A stretch of 64,000 bases of DNA from Cyrtodaria siliqua (taxonomy: Eukaryota; Mollusca; Bivalvia; Adapedonta; Hiatellidae): NCBI GenBank assembly GCA_037043455.1, contig JAWPHD010001834.1, positions 186,001 through 250,000 of the forward strand, written 5' to 3'. A program made the position numbers and the translations under genes. The notes under the pieces were generated by a model that saw only the letters and a list, made by a program, of their open reading frames with translations, ran no database searches and was not told the origin of the DNA. Every line of letters starts with the position of its first letter. Position 1 is the first letter of the stretch. This document shows, piece after piece, positions 36,186-48,590 of this stretch.

Positions 36186-39135
36186 GTATAATAATACTTT
36201 ATTTAAACAGTATTTTATTCAAGTACTGAATGGGATTGGACAACAGGCAATGCCTATGTAAGACCTCTCCCATATCAAGGTACATATAAACAATAAATTC
36301 ATATCAAACATAACATAAAATGTGGAATTGTAGTACAGTTTGCATATATTGGTTTGACAATTAACTTAGAATCTTTGAAACATGTGTACCGTGATTGTTT
36401 AGTATTAACACTTTGTACTGTCAGAAAAAAAAAAGAATTAACAGAAAGAAAATCATACTGGAAATCAGTACGAAATATATATAAAAATGTACCGATTATT
36501 ACAAAATATAATGGTTTTAGTATGAGTTTCTGTAACCAATAGTTAATTTTGGAATTTAAGATAACTGAGAAAACAGACAAACAAAAAAATAAAAATTACA
36601 ATAAAAAAGGAAGAAAGATGTTAATATATAAAAAAAAACTTCTAGCATTGTGACAAAACATATCTTAAAATACAATAGTATATACATACATATACATATG
36701 TACATGTACATACATCTATAATTCTACGAAAATCCCCTGGTACACTTGATGTATTTGTGGACGATAAGTACAATTTCTGAGTTCGTAGTATCGTCTAGAT
36801 TGGAACTGCCATATATTCAGTATCAAGTCAATGTTGATATGCGTTATGTCAACAAGATTGGCTAGGGTATCAAGTTAGTCATTTCTGAATTGGTTATACA
36901 GTGGACAGTTGAAAAAGAAATGAGTATTGTCCTCACATGGATTGCCACATTTCGGACATACTGCTGAATCTGTCAAGAAGTGGTCAAATAAATGCGTATT
37001 TAGATTACTTGAGTTATTTCTTAATTGACAATGGATGATGTTATCATTCCTATTTCCTATATTATAGTGATATGGACTGTCAGTCCTATGTTCAATAGTC
37101 TTAAGTTTATGCTTAAGTTGTTCAACAGATGGTGCATTTTTAGCGTCTAAATGTAAAGCATTCCACAATTTAATTGTACTCGGCAGAAAGCTGTTATAAT
37201 ATGATGTTGTACGACAAAGAGGGAGACGTAAGTTTAATCCTGAAGTTCGAAGGTTATAATTATTGTTTACAGGTAAGTATGGCTGGATTAAGTTATACAT
37301 GTAATCTGGACTTATGCCATAAATTATTTTGTAAATAGTTACAAGTTTATGATCTTTTCTTCTTTTTGTTAATGTTTCTAAGTTCAATTCAGTATACAAA
37401 AAGAGTATGATAATGGACCTTTGGAACGGCCGAGCACGACCCATACGAAATATTGCAGTCTCGGTTTGATTGAGACTGTTCGTGAGTGGTAGTGAAATAT
37501 GCTAGCTACCGCTCACGCCCTCTAGCCCCGGGTTGAGCAGAACTCAATATTAATAAAATCAACAGCACAACATTTTAACCATCCCGAAGTATGATCTAGA
37601 GGAATTGCATCTGAGGCCTGTTATTATTTGCTGCTTCAACTTGGACGCTCTCTAATAGATCAGATTCTCCCTGTGTACAGTTATCCCATACTGAATCTCC
37701 ATATTCAAGTATAAGTCTTATAAAGGCGATATATATTTTCAATAGAGAATGTCTGTCAAGTTTGTACTTAAGCATTCTTAGAATGTTAAATCGTGCACAT
37801 GCTTTTTCGTATATATTTTCTATATGATGCGACCAAGTTGCATTGGACTGAATTGTTAATCCAAGGTGGCATGTGACGCTACGTCTTGTACTATATCATT
37901 ATCAAAGTAGACTGGTGGGTGTTTTTAGTTTCTTCTAGTGCAAACAAGGCTTTTGTTTTTTGAGGATTAAATGTAACAGCCCATTTTTTTGACCATTCAG
38001 ATATTTTGCAAAGATCATTTGTAAGAGAGTTGGCACATTCTACTGGGTTTTTATCAACTACAACAAAAAGAGTAATGTCATCAGCAAATAACCGTACATC
38101 ATTCAATAAGTCATCTGTGATGTCATTTATATAAAGCAGAAATAGAAACGGACTTAAAACAGAGCCTTGCGGGACACCTGCATCTATAGTACTGAAGCTT
38201 GAAGAAAATCCATCTAGGACTACTTTTTGCTGTCTATCAGAGAGATAGCTACGTATCCAGTTACATAATGAATCATTGATACCATATTAAGCTAATTTAA
38301 AAAGCAACCCAGCATGCCATACTTTGTCAAACGCAAAATATAAATCGTACATCTTTCCCAGCGTCGAGATTGCTTATTATGTTATTATATATTTCTATGA
38401 GCTGATTTACTGTAGAGTCTCTAGGTTGAAAGCCTGCCAGGTATTTGCACAGAAGGTTATTCGTTTTGATATAGTTGATAAAGTGTTAAAATACGATTTT
38501 TTCCATCAATTTGCAAATAATACTGGTAATGGATATAGGCCTATAATTGCCCGGCATGTCAGGTTCTCCCTTGCCCTTAAAAATAGGATTTACAGTCGCC
38601 TGTTTCCATTGGTATGGTACTTTTCTAGTGGACAATGACCGATTAAAAAGTCGCGTCAATGGAGCAGCGATGCTATTTAAAACTAATTTTAACACCTTTG
38701 TGCTAATCATATCTGGGCCTGGAGGTTTCGATAATTTCAAGATTTTCAATTGATCAATTACTTCCGTTTCATTTTTAATAAAGTCATTCATTTTATAGTC
38801 AGTGCGATTATGAAAAGTAGGTAATTCCGGTTCATGTTCATTATGAGATGTTGCAGAAAAGGAAGAATTCAATGCGTTTGCTTTGTCTACTGGATGTATT
38901 AAAATACGACCGTTATTTTTTATTGGAAAGTTTGGTTGAGTTACTTTGTTCAATTTAGAGATCGATTTTGCTATACGCCACCATTTACCCGGCGGGATTG
39001 ATTTATCAGTTAACTGGGATGTAAGTTTTGACTTGTATGATTCCTTAGATTCGCGGATTAAAGCAATTACCTCATTTCTAAGTTGAATAAACATTGACCA
39101 ATGTAATGGATTGTTGTAAATGAGAAACAAAATTA
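36186..39135 (-). mobile_element. Non-LTR retrotransposon inside the foldback element
   Basis: A minus-strand LINE, 5'-truncated at about 39135 within the region before the RT, with its 3' end near 36186 (A/T-rich, AATAAAGTATT at the edge). ORF2 covers 39130-36875. It is better preserved than the other LINEs here, with long open stretches of 214, 71 and 189 codons. Confidence 0.82.
36875..39130 (-). pseudogene. LINE ORF2 (RT) pseudogene
   Basis: Minus strand from 39130: linker and RT fingers with GPDMISTKVLKLVLNSIAAP and GNYRPISITSIICKLMEKIV; LAGFQPRDSTVNQL (about 38440); GVPQGSVLSPFLFLLYIND (about 38180); catalytic box FADDITLF intact (about 38084); KWAVTFNPQKTKAL (about 37985). The C-terminal domain (37444-36875) ends with CPKCGNPCEDNTHFFFNCPLY, a CCHC-type knuckle. 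Frameshifts lie near 38480, 38290 and 37880, and about 130 bp near 37440-37570 look foreign to the frame. Jockey/CR1-like by layout. Confidence 0.82.
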
Positions 39136-39926
39136 TATGACGTTAACTGTGGTCACAATGAGCTAAAATTGGACAACTGTATCAATTCTAACAGACAATA
39201 ATATACGTCTGGACTTAGTTTGTAGTACATGTAGTTATTTGGAATAAGTACGGAGTCTTTCTCAAGAATTACCCCTTTTAAGTTTTAGTTTTCTGCATTT
39301 TTTCGTCTGAACAATACAAAATGGTATAAGACATATAGGACCTAAATAATGTCTACGAATTACTACAAATATAAGTAAATAACATCAGTGCAGAGCAGCG
39401 AAAACAATCTTAGCATTGCAAAACCCCGTACAGTACATGGACAAGACTCCGTACACAAATCAGCGTCTTTTTTATGAATTAGTTACGCTGGGCACGTTTT
39501 GTTTCGATTCATATCTCGGCCAATTTCGGATGAATGATGCTGAAATTTTGAACATGCACGTATATTGGAAAAACAAATAAATCTGCCAATTCAAAATTTT
39601 CATTAACTTGAAAATTAATGAGATATTTATTGCTGAAGGGTACTTTAGGCGAATTTCAGCACCGGCAATTGTTTGTTTTTTATCCGAATTGTAGCATTTA
39701 AAGTAATATGTCAACAATGTACGGTAATATTTGAACGGGGAAATGTTTCCGCAACATATAGCTATACTGATTATTCATATAAATGAACAAAAATAGGAGA
39801 AACACGTGGTTAACCTACATTTGCTGTTGTTATCCGCACTTTTTGTACAACATGGCTGACCAAAACTCCGTACTAGTGAACGGGGTCTTGACCAAGATCC
39901 GGTGTACGGATCCCTACAGTGATACA

Positions 39927-40185
39927 GTATATCATACATATGTGTAAATAAATTGTTTGGCTCAGAATCTGCAAGTTTTGTCCAGAAACGCACCATTATA
40001 TCATATACATCACATTTAATAGGGTACACACCAATTTCATCATAAACCATTCAATTTAGCATGCAACTTTTCATATTTAAGATATGCTATATTTCAAAAG
40101 AAAGATAAATATTTCAAAAATTCAAAAAGTATATAGTGTATCTCACAGCCATACAAGAGTATAAGTTTTATATGGTACAACGAAG
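39927..40185. other. Non-coding DNA
   Basis: Short spacer right of the foldback element, nothing recognised. Confidence 0.4.
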
Positions 40186-40189
40186 ATTT

Positions 40190-41090
40190 AAAGGTCGGAG
40201 GCTTAACTTCTTTTTCATACCATTGGTTCTCGAAATGAATTTTTTGATCAATGACTTGCTTGATATAAGTGGTAACTTTTTATCATTTAAAGTTTTTAAA
40301 AAAACCTATGAGTTAAAAACACATTTTCTAGAATATGAAGGTGTTATAGCTTCAACTAAAAGGCTGCTACGTTCACATAAATTCCTTGCAAATGTACAAA
40401 TCCTATAATCCCATTCCATCTATCAAATATTTTAAAAGATATTAAAGGCAGCAGATCAATTGATGATGCAATGCTTATAAAAAATATAACCCCATCAGCG
40501 ATAATAAAATGGAATGAAGAACTTAATAATAGACACCAGAACTAGAATAAAATATTTGCTGCAACATTTAAAATAAATCAAGATGTAAAACTCCAATGGT
40601 CCAGTATAGGATAAACCATAGGATTACAGGCACCATTTATCTACTTTAATATGATTGTACAATGTATATATGAAATGTTGTAAACCATTGAGAAAATATA
40701 TACTTAAAAAAATTAAAAATTTCTCATTCTGATAAATGTACTCATTCTGACAAATGTACTCATTTCTCATTCTGATAAATGTACTCATTTCTCATTCTGA
40801 TAAATGTACTCATTTCTCATTCTGACAAATGTACTCATTTCTCAATCTGATAAATGTACTGTGTGTAGTAATAAAGTTGTATAAACAATTGCTCTCTTCT
40901 ACGACTGTGAGATTTCAAATTTATTTTTTGTCAGACTTATCTACTGTAATTAACACCACATGTACTGAGATAGTGACAAACTGGTCAGACTCAGAGATTT
41001 TATTAGGGCATGCTAAATTTGATCATATCCTTAACAAAAAATCTAATATTAGAAAAATACCTTATATTCTTTCAAAAGCAAAATAATTCT
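40190..41090 (+). mobile_element. Tx1/L1-like LINE C-terminal fragment
   Basis: Readable pieces of a LINE C-terminal domain: FLINDLLDISGNFLSFKVFK and THFLEYEGVIASTKR (40240-40370), SIDDAMLIKNITPSAIIKW (about 40455-40515), and a final region after the minisatellite (40862-41090). It is the same kind of domain as in the 19.9-22.7 kb LINE. Several stops and a 25-bp tandem expansion break it. Confidence 0.7.
40721..40860. repeat. 25-bp minisatellite
   Basis: About 5.5 units built on TCTCATTCTGATAAATGTAC; GA[T/C]AAATGTACT recurs at 40731, 40749, 40774, 40799, 40824 and 40849. The first step is 18 bp, the rest 25 bp. It lies inside the LINE fragment at codons that would encode a zinc-knuckle. Confidence 0.92.
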
Positions 41091-41094
41091 GCAC

Positions 41095-42785
41095 CATCCT
41101 GTCTCAACTTTATTTACTATTTAAAATCAGTTTATAAAACTGAAAAATAAGTTGCTTATAAAAACTCAAAATGTTCATATGGAGCCGATATACGGAAAAA
41201 TATTGTTGCTGAACAATAATACTACTATTCGCTACTTTTGCAATTCACAGCAAATGCTATAAATATCATAAACTACATCTACTGTTTACCCTTCCATTTT
41301 CTATTTTATTTGTCCAAATGTCATTTTATTCAATTTTATAAATATTTGTATTAGTTCAAGTATAATTAACATAGTCTTTTTTTTCTGCCTTAAACCTTCT
41401 CTAAATATTTTTCTTTCTTAACGGACTAATGAAACACATGTTTATGTAACAAGGTGTATGACACTTCCAAAGCGATCAGGTCAGGTTTTGATGAGGTTTT
41501 TGTGTCGACAAGTATCATTTACAGTGCAATAGTACTGACTATAATATCTGTAATAGTCAACGGTTATTAGAGGACACAAAATTAGCGTTTTGAAATTATG
41601 GAGTAAATTTCACGGTGCAGTGTTTGTATATCTACACCGGCATCTTGGTTTTACAACGAGGTAATGTGCTTTAGCTTACAGTTAACAATTTAAATTCATT
41701 GAAATCATACTCGCAGGATCTATCAATTCTTTTTGTGATATTCCTGTTGCTCGTGATTTTATCTTCGATTAGGTTGTATTCGTTCATTTTAGTCATACAG
41801 TGTAGACGTTGTTGCTGGATGTAAATAAAGTCTACTATTTTACCTTACTTGCTCGGCCATTTTTGATTCTCGTCAGAACAATTTTTCTTTCAATTAAAGT
41901 AAGCTTTATTTCGTCTCTTTCTTTGTTTCTATTCTGTGAGATTCCTTTGCTAATTGATATAACTATAAATAAATAACAACTTTCTCGTAAATTATTTAAT
42001 TAATATTCCCGAAATGTGGGGTTTCCCACGCGATTAAGTTTTGCACTAAATAACCGATGTGTTCTCATCCTGTGTGGTTTATGAGTGACGTCATGCCAGG
42101 GAGTAGGTAAACGTTGATTGATATTACTCTCATATTGCGTGGTTTATGTGTGGCATCGTCGTTGTCGAATTTAAATGGCGTCTAAACGTTGGTAACTTCG
42201 TTTTTTGCTTTGTTTGTTTTTTAAAGCGTTCGTTTAGCGAGGTTTTGGGCGAAACTACTCCACCTGCTACCCTCAGTTCCAAAATGGAATGTCCCTTTAC
42301 TTTCGAATTCACTGGTGAGCCTGTAGCAGGTTTATATACTGCATTTATGTTCGCGTTAACTGGGTCAGTAGTTGATCGAACAATGAGTGTTATTTGCGTG
42401 TGTTTCAAGAATAATGCGGTTAGGTACATTCTAACTGAAAATGTTTAGGGCATAATGTATATTGCAAGCTTAATGCGTCTGGGTGCATTTTCACCGAGGT
42501 TGTTTGGGGCTGTTGTCGTGATCAATGGGCATATGAATAAAAAAGAAAAAAAAAAGGGAAAACAAATAAATAAATAATTTTATAATGATAGTGGGCTAAT
42601 AACAGTAATGAATAAATATATATATAATAATAATCGTAATAATTATAAATATATAAAAAAAAATAAAAAATAAAAAACATTATTCCATTAAGTTGGTATT
42701 AATATTTCGAATAGGATTATATTTTCTCAGTTTATACAACAGTAGGAACGCCACGGACCTATAACATATCAGTTTTGTTCGCATT
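41095..42785. other. Non-coding DNA, no element recognised
   Basis: Overlapping 100- and 99-codon frames on opposite strands at 42130-42448 look like mutual shadows and match nothing I know. A-rich simple sequence at 42535-42680. Confidence 0.4.
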
Positions 42786-42789
42786 TTAA

Positions 42790-43126
42790 CTCCGCGAACA
42801 TGGACTATTTCTTTGTATTTTACGGACTATTTTACGAATTTTCAATTAAAACAGACGCCATTTTTTTACACCCGAAATTGGGCGCACTACGTCGGCGAGC
42901 ACTACGGGTACCTATGGAGTCTAACAACACGCGTACAGTGTTTCATACCGCAGATTATGTAAAAACTAATACCTTACCGGACGTTATAACGTCCCATTAT
43001 GTGTCAACACGATGCAGTGTTGGTGACTGACAGGTCACCGTGACATAACTTGACACGTGAAATTGACATGTTGTTGCAAGTTGGATTTGGGATTATTGTC
43101 TGCTGCTGGAGGTCCATGATCAAGGT
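42790..43126 (+). other. Possible first exon / CpG-bearing region
   Basis: More CG dinucleotides than the surroundings (for example 42885-42990) and a donor-like GATCAAG/GTATTTG at 43126. Weak evidence only; it may be the 5' end of an unannotated transcript. Confidence 0.2.
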
Positions 43127-43164
43127 ATTTGTTTTGTCATTAAAATGTGTTTGTTAATAAACAG

Positions 43165-43233
43165 TACACACCACTTTTAGATCGTGCATATTTAGACATT
43201 GGCCAAATACAGTGCCTAAAAAAGTGGTGTATA
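43165..43233. repeat. Small inverted repeat
   Basis: ACACCACTTTTAG on the left and the complement of CTAAAAAAGTGGTGT on the right form a 70-bp foldback. Probably a MITE remnant. Confidence 0.45.
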
Positions 43234-43359
43234 TTGTATAATAGAAAGTTCATAATCACTATAAGTGTTTTTCGTGTACTCCGATCTTTCCAGTAACTGG
43301 ATGTACTGTAAACTGTAGAACGTTTCGTGGAATAAAACAATTGCTAGTAGAAATGCTAT

Positions 43360-43495
43360 CAATGTCCCCCGCACCCCGCCCCGTCCCAAGTACGGTAGAT
43401 GGGGGTGTGGGGGTAGATGGAGCTTGCATACCGAAAACAAGGATGGGTTAAGAAAACTAGAAACCCCCTCCACCCCCATCCCCACCCCTTAGATG
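43360..43495. repeat. C-rich low-complexity block
   Basis: CCCCGC/CCACCCCC-rich sequence with partly complementary halves (CCCCACACCCCCAT-like and GGGGGTGTGGGGG). Confidence 0.6.
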
Positions 43496-44070
43496 CATGA
43501 ATGTAAATTGTTAGCGTTGTCTCTATATCGTTATGTTATCCCCATCTTCTCGCACATTAGTGAATACATAACCCGAAACAACTACCATTGAAACAATGTA
43601 ATCTGACTGCAATCGGTCAGATTCATATTTATGTACAGTAAAGTTTTGAGGCAAGGAAGTGATTTTGAATTGACATTTATTTACATTTACTACATACTTT
43701 CTGTTGCGAAAAAAACAATGCAATTTCGAGAAAGTACATTTCACTTAAAAGCCTTTAAGGAGGTGGAGCTACTACGCTTGCCTCCAGTGTTTCTCAAAAG
43801 AAATGACTATTCCATGGGCTGGAAATATGCTGTGAAAGTGGAACAATGTTTTTAATGGATCTCCAGTTGGGCTACATTATATTTTACATGTATAATGAAT
43901 GATGAGAGATGTTTTTATTACATTAACCGTGTTATTGAGCACAAGTAGTATTCATGCTTTATTCAATTTAGTTATTTTATCTTTTCTTTTTTAAATATGT
44001 TGCATTATGTATAACAAAGGATAAACTATGTCTGTTTGATCATTGACATTGGATTGATGTTGTTTTCAGA

Positions 44071-44172
44071 CAGGCCTCAAATGTGAATCGTGCCCCTGAG
44101 CAGCTCTAAGTGAATTGATACTGACGACTTCAGAATGTCAAGACGTATTAAATGCCATTGGATCATATGGAG
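44071..44172 (+). other. Candidate exon
   Basis: 102 bp bounded by a good acceptor (TTGATGTTGTTTTCAG) and a good donor (GGAG/GTAAGAG). It contains a late ATG opening a frame (MSRRIKCHWIIW) that would continue, if spliced, into the acceptor at 45616. No homology recognised; could be a 5' exon, a lncRNA exon or chance. Confidence 0.25.
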
Positions 44173-44354
44173 GTAAGAGCCTTTTTAAAAATCGTTTGCA
44201 CTTGTGTAGTTCTTTAAATGGAGCTTGTGTTATGCTTGCACGGTGCTGTTCAAAGTTAGAGTAAAAAATGTTTTCAGTGATAGTGCAGCGTGATTGTCAT
44301 ATGAGCTCGTGTAAACTACATGTACTGGATACATGCGAAAACAAGTTGTGTTAA

Positions 44355-44664
44355 AGGGACACTAGGCAGTCTTTATTTGTTTAAAACTTCTGGAGTTCGG
44401 TTAATTTTTCTGCATAGTTTGCATTTGTGCATCATTAATATTATTTATTAGAATAGTTCAAGAAATTGTTTTACACATTACTTACTGTTGATAATAGTGC
44501 ACTTATAATATAGTTAAGTATTTAATAGAATAACGAAGACAAAATGAAACACTTTTATTTAACTTTTAATGCAAGCAGGTTTAAATTTAAAATGTTACCA
44601 GGTTAACAAATGGAGATGCTAATGTTAAAGCTTGATAAATACTTCAAGATTGCCGTTTGTCCCT
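44355..44664. mobile_element. TTAA-flanked MITE, AGGGACAC family
   Basis: 310 bp with TTAA on both sides (44351-44354, 44665-44668). Termini AGGGACACTAGGCAG and TGCCGTTTGTCCCT are short, imperfect inverted repeats. Related to 25565-26075 at the ends. Confidence 0.75.
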
Positions 44665-45254
44665 TTAACATCAACTAATTGGTCTATGTGATGGGTCCCA
44701 ATTTATTAAAGGGACACAGAGCAAATTTCCAATCTTGTGTCTGTTTTACACATTTTCACATCAGAACAGACCACACATCTACAAAAGTGTCTTCTCAACT
44801 GCCCTTTTAATCATGTTTTATTTCTAAAACTAGCGGCATCACCAGGTTTTGAGAGAGAAAATAAATAGTTGTATATTAGTGTTTTCTCCCCATGTAAAAT
44901 GACCTTACTAAGTCATTAAAGTAAAATATCCTATGAACAAAACGTGTAAAATTTAACAATTTTAGATTTTTGGCAAGACTTGTATTTTATTCCCCTTCTA
45001 GTAAAAATGGCTTATAGAGCATTGCACCCTCTGTCAGATTTAACTTTCCTTATAATATATTCTTGCTGTACTGTTGGGTGAAAAATACATTAAAATGGTT
45101 CTATAATCATGTCAGTTCAATCATATACTCTTATGATACACAATATAATATGTATTGACCCTTTACTGGATGTGCCATTTACTCAGTTTTGGACAAGGGA
45201 CGTTTACAGCATATCGGCTTTTAATCCAGTGAACACCGATTCATTTCTTACTGG

Positions 45255-45490
45255 CGCCACTGTGTTTACTTCGATGTGTCCTGCTAGCCTCGTTCGTCTG
45301 ATGGGAACGTAAACCGGGTGGTCCTGTGTATCGGAATCTGTCCTCCAAGCACGTTAAAGAACCATTGGTTTCTAATCGGTAGTAAACGTAGGGCAGGGTT
45401 CCTGGATGCCTATGTATCTTTCCTCCTCTCTTTGGGGCGGCTCGAAATAACCTAAACAACGTGTTGATGAAGCGTTAAACAATAATTAAA
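45255..45490 (+). mobile_element. SINE 3' part
   Basis: CCAAGCACGTTAAAGAACC, GGCGGCTCGAAATAACC and TGATGAAGCGTTAAACAAT occur in the order I associate with molluscan SINE bodies and tails. The tRNA-like head is not evident, so this is likely 5'-truncated. Confidence 0.5.
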
Positions 45491-46150
45491 TTTTAAACTG
45501 TCCCATTCCCCTAAACATGCCCTAGCTCCCCCTCACAACACCTGATTCAAATTGAATACTCTGCTCGACTTATATTACTTTTTTATTCTATGTCTTTCTT
45601 TTCTTTCAGTCTGCACGTCATGTGGAAGAAGACTCCATGTACACCACTGGCCAGAGTCAATGCTGAAGTTTATGTTCGCTCAATTATTTGCTTAATAAAG
45701 TATACATATAAACTAAAATATTGTCTTTATAATTATGTCTTCCACCACAAAGTGGTGGGTGAGACAGATTAAATCTAGTCTGCGCTACTTGTTGGATTTT
45801 GACGAAACTTTGTACAAACTCTTTATTACTTTCTCTGAAGCTTATTTCATAAAACTTCATACTTTGACTGCCTTTTGTGAAATGATAATCCCTGTTTATT
45901 TTGAAGTCAGTAGTTGAAAGGTCCGTTACCATCACCGGAAAATGAAAAGTATTGCCCACACAGTTTTTCCTCTTCACGAAAGCAAATTTCATGAAACTTC
46001 ATTGGTGGACAGTGGAAAGAGGATGATCGTTTGATTTTTAGGTCAAAGGTCAAGTTCCCTGCAGGCATCCACTATCCAAGGATAAGCATATGTTACAACA
46101 CACATGTTATAATATTAATGGTATAATATATGAATATTTTCTTGCACAAT

Positions 46151-46236
46151 GTTGAATCCGGTAAAACAAGTGGTTTTGTTCACCGATACTGCCGCCTGTG
46201 AACCAAACCACTTGTTGTTAAATTACAGGATTCAAC
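46151..46236. mobile_element. 86-bp foldback MITE
   Basis: Arms GTTGAATCC-GGTAAAACAAGTGGTTT and the complement on the right, with a short GC-richer loop. No coding capacity. Confidence 0.6.
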
Positions 46237-46919
46237 AGTGTGTAAGACATATTCCGATCATCCATTTTTTTTTCAATCATAAATTAAAAAATATATATAT
46301 TAAAACAAACAAAACATGCTATTTGATGAAAACAGACGTATTCGAATTTTCAAAGTAGCAATATTCGCAGAATATAGTAGATTTCAACTGCTCAAAACAA
46401 ACATGTATCTTTTTTTTCAGGAAAAAATACTTCTATGAATATAGTATATATCTTCAGGAAACTATTTAATATGTCTGTTTTCAAATACTACAGATCGTGA
46501 CGCACCGCACATGTATATTCAGTATTTACTTTCAATATAGTAGTGAGTATGACTGCGTTCTGGGACCATATAAATATAAAAGAATAATATATATAAATAT
46601 ATATATATAACTATATATGCCCTATAAATATAAACGACCCGCACTTTTTGGATTCACGCGTGCAGTGTTTCACAACACCACAAATCTGGCAAGTGCTCCA
46701 TTGACACAATGTCATGTCCACGTTTATGTTATGAAATCTTCGAGTCTACACATAATCATGTTTGTTACTGACAGTAGCATGTCTGTTACTCGTCAGTCAT
46801 TTATTTACTTGGTTAAAGGGACACATGCCATTCTTGCTTTCTTTAAAACTCGAGTCATCCCCTCAGTTTTAAACGAACAGTTAAAAGAATATACTTCTTT
46901 CTGCCTGTTAAACTGATAT

Positions 46920-48590
46920 TAGTTTATCGCTTTTTCTGATTTCGAAAATTAACTCTGCAACGTATGTTGCCGCCATCATGATTTCATTTTCCGATATACC
47001 GTTGCAACAATGTTTGTTAAAATAAATTGGCCACTCTGACATAAACCCAAAGCATGTATAGATAAAAAAAATAGTGTAAAATACATGGACACATACATTT
47101 TAAATATATGTGTTTACATAACGAAATTATTTAATTGTTTCTGTAGCCGGTCGTCTTTCCTTAATGAATATGAATGTTGCCGTCTTTGGGTCGAACGGTC
47201 CTGTTACTTATCCGTTTATTGAAATTCTACATATATACAGAGGAGAGATGTATCTATATGATTTTGTTATTATGCTCGCTTCTAAAATGACGAAATAAAT
47301 CGGTTTGAATAAAAGGCGCATTCTCAGCAATACACAACGTATTGTGTGTACGGGTTGGAGGGGAGAAGCCCACGGGGTTGGAGGGATACTACCGTAATGT
47401 TGCTCTCATAAATACTGTGAACATACTACATCAATAATATAACAACTACTGAACAATGCTGAAATCGATTTATCTTTATAAATGAATTCATAATTCCACA
47501 ATTTTATTCCGTGCGAACATCGATTTGGAACGTCGATTCGGCGTATTTAAACGATTACGGTGTACTTCGTTAATTTTTTGGGGGAAAAAGTACTTGCCTC
47601 CGATTTTTTTTTATATGTTACATATCTACAGAGGAAAGATGTATTTACGCGTACATGCTTTTGTTTTTTTCTCTCGCTTCTAAAATTATGAAATAAATCG
47701 AATTTGATTAAAACTGCACATTCGCAGCTATATACAACTTAATAAATACGGTATGTAGGGTGGTGGGGGTGGAATGAGGGGCGGGGTTGCAGGGATACTA
47801 CCGTATTGGTGTCCTTGAGAAAAACTGTGAACATTCTACTCTAATAATTTATTAAATACAGAACAATGTTGAAATCAATATATCTCTTAAAAAAGGATTT
47901 CACAATGTCATGGTTTTATATCCCGCGTGAACATTAACTTCGAAAGGCGATTGTTAATATTTTAGCGAACACGGTGTACTTTGTTAATTTTGGGGAAATA
48001 AAAGTACTTTTTTCTGATTGACTTTAAATTTTGGGTTTTAAAAATAGACATGTCAATGAACACTTTCATGAAAAAAAATTCATTCTCGCTGTTAAAACTT
48101 CATTTTTTTTGCATTTTTTTCGGATTCAGAAAATTAGCACTGCAACATATATTTTCACTATCCTCATTTCCTTTCCCGACGTACCGTTACAATTTGGTTT
48201 GTTAAAACTTATTCTGACCACTCCGGCATAAACCAAAAGCATGCATAGATCAGAAATTTAATCTGGAATGCATGAATATATACATTTGAAATATATGTAT
48301 TGAAATAATGGAATTATTTCATTTCTTGTGTACCCGGTCGCGTCTGTAAATGTATATGCATTATGCCGTCTTTGCGTCCGTGGGTCATGTTAGTTAATTT
48401 TGGGAAAAAAAAAGTACTTGTCTCCGATTTCATTAAAAATGTGCATATGGACAGAGGAAAGATTTATCTACGCGTACATGCATTTGTTTTTATTCTCGCT
48501 TCTAAAATGACGAAATTAATCGATTTTGATTTAAAAGCGCATTTTTGGCAATTTAAACCTTAAAACAACCTAAATTCATCCCTTTGAAAA
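46920..48590. repeat. Complex tandem array
   Basis: A block with CAGAGGA(A/G)AGATGTATC and CTCGCTTCTAAAAT recurs at about 47238, 47628 and 48446. A second block (GATTTCGAAAATTAACTCTGC to the CCGGTCGTC region) occurs at about 46940-47170 and again, diverged, at 48118-48350. Unit spacing is about 390-400 bp and about 1.2 kb. GGATACTACCGTA recurs at 47384 and 47793. No conserved frame. Confidence 0.7.

Larger units (their letters stand above)
35327..39921. mobile_element. Long-arm foldback DNA element with 5-bp target duplication
   Basis: Ends are CACTGTAGGGATCC (35327) and its exact complement (to 39921), directly flanked by ATACA on both sides (35322-35326 and 39922-39926). The arms are about 500 bp each (35327-35830 and 39430-39921) and highly similar in inverted orientation. 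The arms and adjacent DNA carry many copies of GTACGG, mostly as GTACGGAG, a plausible transposase-binding motif. The interior is filled by a minus-strand LINE. No transposase frame was found. A CACTG end with 5-bp duplication is reminiscent of Transib-type elements, but the duplication is not GC-rich and the family is unassigned. Confidence 0.85.

Noticed and set aside
35327..39921. Firm assignment of the foldback element to Transib or hAT
   Set aside because: CACTG ends and 5-bp duplication partly fit Transib, but the duplication is AT-rich and no transposase is present.
40721..40860. CRISPR array
   Set aside because: Units are contiguous 25-bp tandem repeats without unique spacers, in an animal-type genome with no cas genes.
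42130..42448. Overlapping 100- and 99-codon ORFs on opposite strands
   Set aside because: No recognisable family on either strand; opposite-strand overlap over the full length suggests chance open frames.
45684..45992. 102-codon minus-strand ORF as a host gene
   Set aside because: No recognisable content, and it overlaps a common-looking repeat-like sequence (CACCACAAAGTGGTG) region.
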